DNA from: an uncultured Eubacteriales bacterium
Lineage (GTDB): Bacteria; Bacillota; Clostridia; Lachnospirales; Lachnospiraceae
Length of the DNA: 11,992 nt
Assembly (NCBI GenBank): GCA_900321145.1
Contig: ONVB01000012.1
Location: 1 to 11,992, forward strand
Direction of reading: 5' to 3'
Position numbers and translations under genes: made by a program. The notes under the pieces were generated by a model that saw only the letters and a program-made list of their open reading frames with translations, made no database searches and was not told the DNA's origin. This document shows, in pieces, positions 5,399 through 11,992 of the stretch. Position 1 is the first letter of the stretch. Each line of letters opens with the position of its first letter.

Positions 5399-7154
5399 AA
5401 AGGCGTTTCTTTACGCTGCGAAGGCACCGGATACCGCGCAGCAGATACGTTTTTTACGGTTTTTAAAAAATAAATACGGCGATGAGATAGAGCTTGTGTT
5501 CGTTGAGGATGCGTCCTTAAAGGGAGGCTTCAAGCTTACCTGCGGTGAGGATGTATATAACTGGACCGCTGAGGGCAGGTTAAGACAGCTCAAGGATATG
5601 CTTGAGGAGCTTGAGAGCCGCAAGGGTTTTGTGCCGTCAGAGTCCGGCGAGATGCTTGCGCTCATCAGAAAATCGATAGATGATTTTCACCTCAACACCG
5701 TGCCCGAGGAGGAGGGTACCGTCAAGACCGTCGGCGACGGAATAGTGGTCGCGAGCGGGCTTGAATCCGTGACTTACGGCGAGATCGTGGTATTTGAATC
5801 CGGTGTAAAGGGCATGGTACAGGACCTCAGAAAGGGCGAGATCGGTATCATCCTCTTCGGAGACGACGAGGAGATATCGGAGGGCAGCCTGGTAAGGCGT
5901 ACCAAAAAGACGGCAGGTATACCTGTAGGTGAGGGATATCTCGGAAGAGTCGTAGACGCACTCGGCAATCCGTTGGATGGTCTCGGCGATATAGAGGAGG
6001 ACGGCTACAGGGCTGTTGAGAGCCCCGCACCGGGTATCATAGAGAGACAGCCCGTAAATGAACCGATGGATACGGGGCTGCTTTCCATAGACTCCATGTT
6101 CCCTATAGGCAGGGGACAGAGAGAGCTTATAATAGGCGACAGGCAGACGGGTAAGACGACCATCGCCATAGATACGATATTAAACCAGCATGACAAGGAT
6201 GTTGTCTGCATATATGTGGCCATAGGTCAGAAAGCCAGCTCGGTCGCAAGAACCGTGGGCATCTTAAAAAAGAGGGATGCTATGAAGTACACCGTGGTTG
6301 TCAATGCCTCGGCTTCGGATCCGGCGCCGCTGCAGTATATAGCTCCCTATGCGGGAACTGCGGTAGGAGAGTACTTTATGGCTAAGGGCAGGGATGTCCT
6401 TATCATATATGACGATCTGTCCAAGCATGCGATAGCATACAGAGCGCTTTCGCTTCTCTTGGAGCGTTCGCCGGGACGTGAGGCATACCCCGGAGATGTA
6501 TTTTATCTGCACTCGAGACTGCTTGAGCGTTCGGCTCACCTTTCGGATGAGCTCGGAGGAGGTTCGCTTACGGCTCTTCCGATAGTCGAGACTCAGGCAG
6601 GTGATGTGTCGGCTTATATACCGACAAATATAATATCCATAACCGACGGACAGATATTCCTCGAAAGTGACCTTTTCTTTGCCGGTCAGAGACCTGCGGT
6701 AAATGTAGGACTTTCGGTTTCGCGTGTGGGTGGTGCCGCTCAGACAAAGGCTATGAAGAAGGCCTGCGGAAGCTTGAGACTCGACCTTGCGCAGTACCGT
6801 GAGATGGAGGTCTTTACTCAGTTTTCGAGTGACCTTGACGAGACAACGAGAAGACAGCTTTCCTACGGACAGGGGCTTATGAGATTGTTAAGACAGCATT
6901 CGAGCAGCCCGTTATCCATGTGTGAGCAGGTTATCGTGCTTGTCGCTGCGACCTCACATTGCTTCGAGGATGTAAAGCCGGAAGAAATAATGGATGCGAG
7001 AAACGAACTGCTTAAGTATTTCCACTCTTATGAGAGCGGATTGTGCGGTACCATAGAGAATACAGGTGCTCTTTCCGATCCGGATAAGGAGCGTATAATA
7101 AAGGTTTCGAGAGATTTTATGAAGAAGAGAAATCAGGGTGGTGTGATTGGCTAA
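5391..7154 (+). CDS. atpA: Fusion of delta C-terminal domain with ATP synthase F1 subunit alpha
   Basis: 587 residues. Residues 1 to about 75 resemble only the C-terminal domain of subunit delta: IELVFVEDASLKGGFKLTCG (33-52), then VYNWTAEGRLRQLKDML, matching the delta pattern of V-D-xS-L-x-GG-x-x-x-x-x-GD followed by D-x-S-x-RG-x-L-x-x-L. From about residue 86 a full alpha subunit follows. It starts with the usual N-terminal helix (MLALIRKSIDDF) and has a P-loop GDRQTGKT (249-256; E. coli 169-176, an offset of 80), QKASSVARTV, the adenine-site region, and SVSRVGG with R445 as the arginine that completes the catalytic site. The delta N-terminal domain is absent and no separate delta gene lies in the operon. 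The start ATG at 5391 has AAAGGAG (5376-5382) 8 bases upstream; an in-frame opening at 5355 lies inside atpF and is less likely. It overlaps atpF and atpG by 8 bp each. Confidence 0.92.
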   Translation: MDKKAFLYAAKAPDTAQQIRFLRFLKNKYGDEIELVFVEDASLKGGFKLTCGEDVYNWTAEGRLRQLKDMLEELESRKGFVPSESGEMLALIRKSIDDFHLNTVPEEEGTVKTVGDGIVVASGLESVTYGEIVVFESGVKGMVQDLRKGEIGIILFGDDEEISEGSLVRRTKKTAGIPVGEGYLGRVVDALGNPLDGLGDIEEDGYRAVESPAPGIIERQPVNEPMDTGLLSIDSMFPIGRGQRELIIGDRQTGKTTIAIDTILNQHDKDVVCIYVAIGQKASSVARTVGILKKRDAMKYTVVVNASASDPAPLQYIAPYAGTAVGEYFMAKGRDVLIIYDDLSKHAIAYRALSLLLERSPGREAYPGDVFYLHSRLLERSAHLSDELGGGSLTALPIVETQAGDVSAYIPTNIISITDGQIFLESDLFFAGQRPAVNVGLSVSRVGGAAQTKAMKKACGSLRLDLAQYREMEVFTQFSSDLDETTRRQLSYGQGLMRLLRQHSSSPLSMCEQVIVLVAATSHCFEDVKPEEIMDARNELLKYFHSYESGLCGTIENTGALSDPDKERIIKVSRDFMKKRNQGGVIG

Positions 7155-8079
7155 TACCAAGGTTATCAAGAACAGAATAAACAGTGTCAGGAACACTCAG
7201 AAGATAACCAACGCCATGTACCTGATCGCTTCCACGAAGCTCAGAAAGGCGAAGGCGGAGCTTGATGCGGTGAGACCTTTCTTTGAGCTTTTCGAGAGGG
7301 AGATCAAGCTGATCTTCGAAAAGAGAGCTGACTTAAAAAGTGAGTATTTCTATCCGGTCACAGGCAGAAAGCCGGCGGAGAGCTACGCATATCTTGTGAT
7401 CACGGCAGACAAGGGCTTAGCGGGCGCTTATAATATGAATGTGATCAAGGCGGCGGCCGAGGAGCTAAAGATTCACAAAAAGACAAGGCTTTTTGTGGTG
7501 GGAGAGTACGGAAGACAGTATTTCAACAAGCACCATATAGAGATAGAGCAGTCATTTCCGTACACGGCTCAGAATCCGACGGTCAGGAGGGCCAAGGACA
7601 TAGCCTTAAGACTGCTTGCGGAGTATGATGCGCACCGTGTGGATGAGATAAGGATCATTTACAGTGATTCAAGCGGAGGCGGCGATGCAAAGGTTATCGT
7701 GAAGAGGCTTCTTCCCTTTGAGAGGGAGGACTTTTTGGGCGCTAAAAAGCCGTTCAGCCGATTTACCCCCTATGAGGGTTCGGCTGCCGATGAATACGAA
7801 TTCATCCCTAATGCGAGCGAGGCACTGGCGGGGATAATTCCCGGGTATCTTTCGGGATTTATATACGGAGCGTTGATTGACAGCTTCTGCAGTGAGCAGA
7901 ATGCGAGAATGACAGCTATGAGTTCGGCAAATGACAATGCCGAAGGGCTGCTGTCCTCGCTGCAGCTTGAATATAACAGTGTAAGGCAGGCTGCCATAAC
8001 CCAGGAGATAACCGAGGTTGCGGCCGGAGCGAAAGCCCAGAAAAAGAAGAGAGCCAAGGAGAAGATGAAGAGTGAATAA
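7147..8079 (+). CDS. atpG: ATP synthase F1 subunit gamma
   Basis: 310 residues. Gamma is the central rotor shaft. The N-terminal signature is KVIKNRINSVRNTQKITNAM (5-24), followed by a Rossmann-like middle with ADKGLAGAYNMNVIKA (87-102, equivalent of GLCGxxN). The C-terminal helix reads NARMTAMSSANDNAEGLL, then ITQEITEVAAGA. The TTG start is set by the fit to the family N-terminus (M-A/S-x-x-x-I-K-x-R-I). The usual end is near residue 295; here a tail of 15 residues follows, eight of them Lys or Arg. That stretch also encodes the AAGGAG site of atpD, so its composition may partly reflect that site. It overlaps the alpha and beta genes by 8 bp each. Confidence 0.93.
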   Translation: MANTKVIKNRINSVRNTQKITNAMYLIASTKLRKAKAELDAVRPFFELFEREIKLIFEKRADLKSEYFYPVTGRKPAESYAYLVITADKGLAGAYNMNVIKAAAEELKIHKKTRLFVVGEYGRQYFNKHHIEIEQSFPYTAQNPTVRRAKDIALRLLAEYDAHRVDEIRIIYSDSSGGGDAKVIVKRLLPFEREDFLGAKKPFSRFTPYEGSAADEYEFIPNASEALAGIIPGYLSGFIYGALIDSFCSEQNARMTAMSSANDNAEGLLSSLQLEYNSVRQAAITQEITEVAAGAKAQKKKRAKEKMKSE

Positions 8080-9475
8080 GGGAAAGATAGTTCAGGTTTC
8101 AGGACCTGTTGTGGATGTAAAATTTGATGAGAAGCCGATCCCGAAGCTCAGGGAGGCTCTTTTTACAGAGGTTGATGGAGAGCGAAAGACTATGGAGGTC
8201 TCGTCACATTTAGGCGAGGGCGAGGTAAGGTGTATAATGCTTGCCGCCAGTGAAGGTCTTGCGCGTGATATGGAGGTTTTTGCTACGGGCTCGGGAATCA
8301 GTGTGCCGGTCGGAGATGCCACCATAGGAAGGATGTTCAATGTGCTCGGCGTGCCGATAGACGGCGGAGAACCCATACCCGAGACGAGCGAACACTGGAA
8401 TATACACAGGAAGGCTCCGGGCTTTGAGTCACAGAGCACGGGCGTGGAGATACTCGAGACGGGTATCAAGGTCGTTGACCTGCTTGAGCCTTATGCAAAG
8501 GGCGGCAAGATAGGCCTCTTCGGAGGCGCAGGCGTAGGTAAGACGGTGCTTATCCAGGAGCTTATACACAACGTGGCCATGGAGCACGGCGGATACTCGG
8601 TATTCACCGGCGTAGGTGAGCGAAGCCGTGAGGGTAACGACCTCTTTTCGGAGATGAAGGAGTCGGGCACCATCAACAAGACGGCCATGGTGTTCGGGCA
8701 GATGAATGAGTCACCCGGAGTCCGTATGAGAGTTGCTCTTACGGGACTTACAATGGCGGAGTATTTCAGAGATGTACAGAATAAGGATGTACTCTTATTC
8801 ATAGACAATATATTCAGATTTGTGCAGGCGGGTTCGGAGGTTTCGACACTGCTCGGGCGTATGCCTTCGGCGGTTGGTTACCAGCCTACCTTAGCACAGG
8901 AAATGGGTGAGCTTCAGGAGAGGATCACATCAACCGGTAAGGGCTCCGTCACCTCGGTGCAGGCGGTATATGTGCCGGCGGATGACCTCACGGATCCCGC
9001 TCCGGCGACCACCTTCTCACACCTTGACGCGACTACGGTTTTAAGCCGTAAGACTGCAGAGCAGGGTATCTATCCTGCGGTTGATCCGCTCAATTCCACC
9101 TCGAGAATACTTGAGCCCGATGTGGTGGGCGAAGAGCATTATAATGTTGCGAGAGAGGTTCAGGCTTATCTGCAGAAGTACAACGAGCTTCAGGATATCA
9201 TAGCCATTCTTGGTATGGATGAGCTTTCCGATGCAGATAAGAATATAGTCAATCGTGCAAGAAGGATGATAAGGTTCCTGTCGCAGCCGATGTATGTGGC
9301 CGAGAAGTTCACGGGTAATCCGGGTGTATATGTACCTCTGTCCGAGACCATAAGAGGTTTCAGGGAGATAATCGAAGGGAAGCATGATGCGCTTCCTGAG
9401 GCAAGCTTCTACAACGTGGGTACGATCGATGATGCGGTGAAGAAGGCGGAGAGGATAGCAAGGGGTGAGGCCTGA
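8072..9475 (+). CDS. atpD: ATP synthase F1 subunit beta
   Basis: 467 residues, the catalytic subunit, at the family's normal length. It begins with the beta-barrel NKGKIVQVSGPVVDVKF. The P-loop is GGAGVGKT (151-158, K157 and T158), the catalytic glutamate is in GERSREGNDL (E183, R184), and Walker B is LLFIDNIFRF (D245). The signature PAVDPLNSTSR follows, and GMDELSDAD is the DELSEED lever near the C-terminus. All expected residues are present. The start is GTG, with AAGGAG (8056-8061) 10 bases upstream, overlapping the gamma stop by 8 bp. The stop TGA shares one base with the ATG of epsilon, so coupled translation is likely. Confidence 0.97.
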   Translation: MNKGKIVQVSGPVVDVKFDEKPIPKLREALFTEVDGERKTMEVSSHLGEGEVRCIMLAASEGLARDMEVFATGSGISVPVGDATIGRMFNVLGVPIDGGEPIPETSEHWNIHRKAPGFESQSTGVEILETGIKVVDLLEPYAKGGKIGLFGGAGVGKTVLIQELIHNVAMEHGGYSVFTGVGERSREGNDLFSEMKESGTINKTAMVFGQMNESPGVRMRVALTGLTMAEYFRDVQNKDVLLFIDNIFRFVQAGSEVSTLLGRMPSAVGYQPTLAQEMGELQERITSTGKGSVTSVQAVYVPADDLTDPAPATTFSHLDATTVLSRKTAEQGIYPAVDPLNSTSRILEPDVVGEEHYNVAREVQAYLQKYNELQDIIAILGMDELSDADKNIVNRARRMIRFLSQPMYVAEKFTGNPGVYVPLSETIRGFREIIEGKHDALPEASFYNVGTIDDAVKKAERIARGEA

Positions 9476-9903
9476 TGGCAGCAGCATTTGAAGCTAAAAT
9501 CTATGACGCGGGCAGCAGATTCTACGAGGGTGAGATAGTATCGCTGGTGGTTCCGTCCTCTGACGGGATGTACGGTATCCTTGCTCATCACAGAAATGTT
9601 GTATTGAATATCGTCCCCGGCGACATGCATTATGAGCTTCCGGACGGAAGGGTGGTTAATGCCCGTATATCCGAGGGCATGCTCAGGGTGAAGAACGGCG
9701 AGGCCCTTTTACTGGCGACTTCGATCACCTTGCCCGAGGATGAGGAAAAGAGGCGCGAAAGAGAGCTTAAAGAAGAGCGCGAGGAGGCTCAGCTTCAGAA
9801 GAAGAGCATAGCGGAGTACAAGGAAGCGGAGATCATGCTCGCAAGGGCAGTTCACGGTTTGAAGGTCAACCTTCACAACCACGAGGACGGCAAGCAGCTT
9901 TAA
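9475..9903 (+). CDS. atpC: ATP synthase F1 subunit epsilon
   Basis: 142 residues. Epsilon binds gamma and the c-ring and can inhibit ATP hydrolysis. The N-terminal beta-sandwich (about 1-88) has FEAKIYDAGSRFYEGEIVSL, SSDGMYGILAHHRNV (28-42, the family's GxxGILxxHxP region with R in place of P) and RISEGMLRVKNGEALLLA. A long charged helix-hairpin C-terminal domain (about 90-136) is complete, so regulatory inhibition is possible. This is the last gene of the atp operon. It starts inside the beta stop codon (TGATG), behind the purine-rich AAGGGGTGAGG at 9460-9470. Confidence 0.93.
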   Translation: MAAAFEAKIYDAGSRFYEGEIVSLVVPSSDGMYGILAHHRNVVLNIVPGDMHYELPDGRVVNARISEGMLRVKNGEALLLATSITLPEDEEKRRERELKEEREEAQLQKKSIAEYKEAEIMLARAVHGLKVNLHNHEDGKQL

Positions 9904-9927
9904 CCCCGCAGAGTATAGCAGCAGTGT

Positions 9928-9960
9928 GTCATTCTGAGGGCGGCAGCCCGAAGAATCTTA
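9928..9960 (+). repeat. Imperfect palindromic intergenic element (CATTCTGAG / CGAAGAATC type)
   Basis: TTCTGAGGGC (9932-9941), a GGCA loop and GCCCGAAGAA (9946-9955) form a stem of four outer pairs, a tandem G-A/A-G mismatch and four inner G-C pairs. The outer sequence GTCATTCTGAG...GAAGAATCTTA resembles a dispersed repeat that I recall from intergenic regions of many bacterial genomes; copy number here cannot be checked. It sits in the 72-bp gap between atpC and the alarmone synthetase. No T-run follows, so it is not a standard terminator. It may act as a processing or attenuation site between the two gene groups. Confidence 0.5.
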
Positions 9961-9975
9961 ACAAAGGTAGCATAA

Positions 9976-10581
9976 ATGAGTGAAACAAGTATTTACGGCG
10001 AATATTTGCCGGCCATGGAGCAGATAAAGGACGAGCTCCTAAAGAGGATAAATGAGTTGCGTGTGAGACTGACTCAGAAGTATGGCAGCGATCCGGTCGA
10101 TCACTGTCTGGCCAGGATCAAGTCAGACGAGAGTATGCGTGAAAAGTGCAGAAGAAATGGTATTCCCGAGACTACGGAGAATGCGCTCCATTTCTTTCGG
10201 GATGCGATAGGCTTAAGGATAGTTTGTTCCTTCCTGAGCGATGTATATACAATAAGGGACTACCTTATAAGGTTTAACGATCTTGAGCTGGTGGAGGAAA
10301 AGGACTATATCAGGAAAGCAAAGGATAACGGCTACAGAAGTCTCCATCTTATAGTGAAGACGTCACAGGGCTTCTTCGTGGAGCTGCAGCTTCGCACCAT
10401 ATCCATGGATACGTGGGCGGCGTTGGAGCACCAGATGAAGTATAAGAAGGGTAAGATGGCAAGTGAGGAGCTTATAGTGAGCGAACTGAAACGCTGTGCG
10501 GACGAGCTTGCCTCCACAGATGTGTCCATGCAGACCATAAGAGACATGATATTTACAGAGGAAGGAGCTTCTGTGCTATGA
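9976..10581 (+). CDS. relQ: Small alarmone synthetase, RelQ type (GTP pyrophosphokinase)
   Basis: 201 residues. It transfers pyrophosphate from ATP to GTP or GDP to make (p)ppGpp. Synthetase motifs: FRDAIGLRIVC (74-84; D76 and R81), KDNGYRSLHLIV (116-127), and FVELQLRTISMDTWAALEHQMKYK (134-157; E136, W147, E151, H152). The last block, ending in LEHxxxYK, is typical of RelQ/YjbM. There is no HD hydrolase domain and no TGS or ACT domain, so it is a synthesis-only single-domain enzyme of usual RelQ size (about 210 residues). AAAGG (9963-9967) lies 8 bases before the ATG. Its stop overlaps the response regulator start (ATGA), so the two are probably translated together. No own promoter was seen in the gap after atpC. 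Confidence 0.9.
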   Translation: MSETSIYGEYLPAMEQIKDELLKRINELRVRLTQKYGSDPVDHCLARIKSDESMREKCRRNGIPETTENALHFFRDAIGLRIVCSFLSDVYTIRDYLIRFNDLELVEEKDYIRKAKDNGYRSLHLIVKTSQGFFVELQLRTISMDTWAALEHQMKYKKGKMASEELIVSELKRCADELASTDVSMQTIRDMIFTEEGASVL

Positions 10582-11246
10582 AGATTCTGATAGCCGAGGA
10601 TACGGCTGACTTAAACAGAGCCATAACCGCAGTGCTGAAGCACGAGGGGTATGATGTTACTTCTGCCTTGGACGGGCAGGAGGCGATGGATGAGATAGAG
10701 AAGGACAGCTTTGACTGCATAGTCCTGGATATAATGATGCCTAAAAAGAGCGGTCTTGAGGTCCTGACCGAGTTGAGGAGCAGGCACATACTTACGCCTG
10801 TTCTTTTGCTTACCGCAAAGGTTGAGATAGACGACAGGGTGACCGGGCTTGATGCAGGTGCCGATGACTATCTGACAAAGCCGTTTGCCATGAAGGAGCT
10901 TCTTGCGAGGCTGCGTGCGCTTATCAGACGCAGGGAGGGATATGCCGAAGAGACCCTTTCTTTTGCGGACTTTATCCTTAATGCAAAGGAGTCGGAGCTT
11001 ACTGCGGGCAATACCGTAAGACTTTCCATCAAGGAATTTGAGCTTATGCAGCTTTTGGTCAGAAATGCGGACAAGGAGCTTGCGACCGCATATCTTTTGG
11101 AGACTGTATGGAGAAATGAACCGGATGCCCATGAGGACACGGTGTGGCTTTACATTTCTTACCTGCGCGGCAAGCTTATGTCGGTTGGGTCAAGCGCGGT
11201 AATAGGCGGAGAAAAGGGCGGAAGCTACAGACTGGCGGAAGGTTGA
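10578..11246 (+). CDS. OmpR/PhoB-family response regulator
   Basis: 222 residues. The receiver domain (1 to about 118) has the acidic pair E7-D8, phospho-acceptor D51 in VLDIMMP, T79 in LLLTAK and K101 in LTKPF, all conserved. The winged-helix DNA-binding domain (about 125-221) shows VRLSIKEFELMQLLVRNADK, VWLYISYLRGKL and GGSYRL. It is expected to be activated by the kinase encoded 51 bp downstream. AAGGAG (10562-10567) lies inside the end of relQ, 10 bases before the ATG. The target genes cannot be told from this window. Confidence 0.93.
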   Translation: MKILIAEDTADLNRAITAVLKHEGYDVTSALDGQEAMDEIEKDSFDCIVLDIMMPKKSGLEVLTELRSRHILTPVLLLTAKVEIDDRVTGLDAGADDYLTKPFAMKELLARLRALIRRREGYAEETLSFADFILNAKESELTAGNTVRLSIKEFELMQLLVRNADKELATAYLLETVWRNEPDAHEDTVWLYISYLRGKLMSVGSSAVIGGEKGGSYRLAEG

Positions 11247-11297
11247 CGTCTTATGTCGTTTTGGGTGTAGAAAGAGTATTAAAGAGGACAGCGGGTA

Positions 11298-11992
11298 TTG
11301 AACGAGAAAGCCATAAAAAGACTGAGAAGAAAGATTATCCTGACAGTTATGCTGTCTCTTTTTCTTGTCATGGTTTTTATGGGTGTCACGATAAATGCGG
11401 TGAGCTTTGCCTCGTCACACAGGGTTATCAACAGGGTGCTTGATAACATAGCGAGCAATGACGGTGACCTGAATATGTCATTTTCGGCAATAGACGATTT
11501 CCGCGGCGATCAGTTCAGGGTTGACTTCTTTAATTTCGGGTTTATTTCGAAAGTGTTCGATCCGGATTTTACCAATTACGCAAGGTATTTTGTGGTCTAC
11601 TATGATGATGAGGGCACTATAACCGAGTTCAAAACAGTATACGATTCCATGTTCAACGCGGAGGAAATGGTAGATCTCGGAGAGACTGCCTACAGGCGTC
11701 TGTTAAAGTACGGAAGGATTGGAACCTACTACTACAAGCTTACGGACAACAAGCTCGGGAGCGGAAAGATGGCGGTGTTCCTTGACTGTTCGCGCGAGCT
11801 TGCCGGCATATACAGACTGATGTACCTGACGATGATCATATGCTTTGTAGGACTGCTTTTAACCTTTGCGATATCGGTATTCTTCTCGAAAAGCCTGATC
11901 GCGCCCGAGGTTGAGAATACACGCAGGCAGAGGGAATTCATAACCAATGCCGGGCATGAGCTTAAAACTCCGCTTGCCGTGATCAAGGCCAA
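11298..11992 (+). CDS. Sensor histidine kinase, N-terminal part (runs off the window)
   Basis: An open frame of 231 codons from a TTG start to the window end. An in-frame TAA at 11280 rules out a longer start, and AGAGG (11283-11287) lies 10 bases before the TTG. It has a basic N-terminus (KRLRRK), a first membrane helix (about 13-35), an extracytoplasmic sensor region of about 138 residues (36-173) rich in Asp, Phe and Tyr, and a second membrane helix (174-196). A short linker without a clear HAMP domain leads to the dimerisation helix with the phospho-acceptor H220 in FITNAGHELKTPLAVIKA. The catalytic ATPase domain lies beyond the window. It is the cognate partner of the preceding response regulator by position. 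The sensor domain resembles no family I can name. Confidence 0.9.
   Translation, partial: MNEKAIKRLRRKIILTVMLSLFLVMVFMGVTINAVSFASSHRVINRVLDNIASNDGDLNMSFSAIDDFRGDQFRVDFFNFGFISKVFDPDFTNYARYFVVYYDDEGTITEFKTVYDSMFNAEEMVDLGETAYRRLLKYGRIGTYYYKLTDNKLGSGKMAVFLDCSRELAGIYRLMYLTMIICFVGLLLTFAISVFFSKSLIAPEVENTRRQREFITNAGHELKTPLAVIKA

Noticed and set aside
3488..9903. N-type (Na+-pumping) ATPase operon
   Set aside because: Those operons have a different gene order, beginning with beta and epsilon and carrying extra atpQ/atpR genes. Here the order is the ordinary a-c-b-(delta)alpha-gamma-beta-epsilon.
11144..11443. Open frame of 99 codons after the response regulator
   Set aside because: It overlaps the end of the regulator and the true histidine kinase frame, which shows membrane helices and the H-box.

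Overview
The window reads as chromosomal DNA of an anaerobic, low-to-mid-GC Firmicute, most likely a Lachnospiraceae-type clostridium. Supporting signs are strong AAGGAG-type ribosome binding sites, frequent TTG and GTG starts, abundant ATA (Ile) and AGA/AGG (Arg) codons, a PPi-type phosphofructokinase, and BirA-family, YihY-family, small alarmone synthetase and OmpR-type regulator proteins of clostridial style. No mobile element, CRISPR array, tRNA or rRNA gene was seen.

Layout. (1) 58-819 (+): a BirA-family protein with an intact N-terminal helix-turn-helix but an eroded ligase active site and no C-terminal domain. (2) 849-2081 (-): a pyrophosphate-dependent phosphofructokinase, convergent with the first gene. 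(3) 2082-2496: the only long stretch without a protein gene. It holds the divergent upstream region of the phosphofructokinase, a near-consensus sigma-A promoter at 2222-2250, and a structured RNA at about 2284-2474 that I identify as 6S RNA. (4) 2497-3432 (+): a YihY/BrkB-family membrane protein starting directly behind the 6S RNA. (5) 3488-9903 (+): a complete F1Fo ATP synthase operon in the order a, c, b, delta/alpha, gamma, beta, epsilon, with a strong promoter overlapping the end of the YihY gene. (6) 9976 to the window end (+): a RelQ-type (p)ppGpp synthetase, an OmpR-family response regulator and a histidine kinase cut by the window edge.

The most unusual part is the ATP synthase. No separate delta gene lies in this cluster. 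The position normally held by atpH-atpA is one reading frame of 587 codons: about 80 residues matching only the C-terminal (stalk-binding) domain of delta, followed by a complete alpha subunit. The N-terminal helical domain of delta, which normally clamps the alpha N-terminal helices, is missing. Subunit c carries an extra N-terminal hydrophobic segment and linker of about 70 residues. Subunit a has an extra N-terminal membrane segment and a charged C-terminal tail, and gamma has a Lys-rich C-terminal tail. Catalytic and ion-path residues are nevertheless conserved in alpha, beta, a and c, so this looks like a working but remodelled enzyme.

Functionally the window joins energy metabolism (PPi-dependent glycolysis, ATP synthase) with global stress regulators (6S RNA, (p)ppGpp synthetase, a two-component system). 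The alarmone synthetase and the response regulator overlap by 4 bp (ATGA), suggesting that they are translated together.
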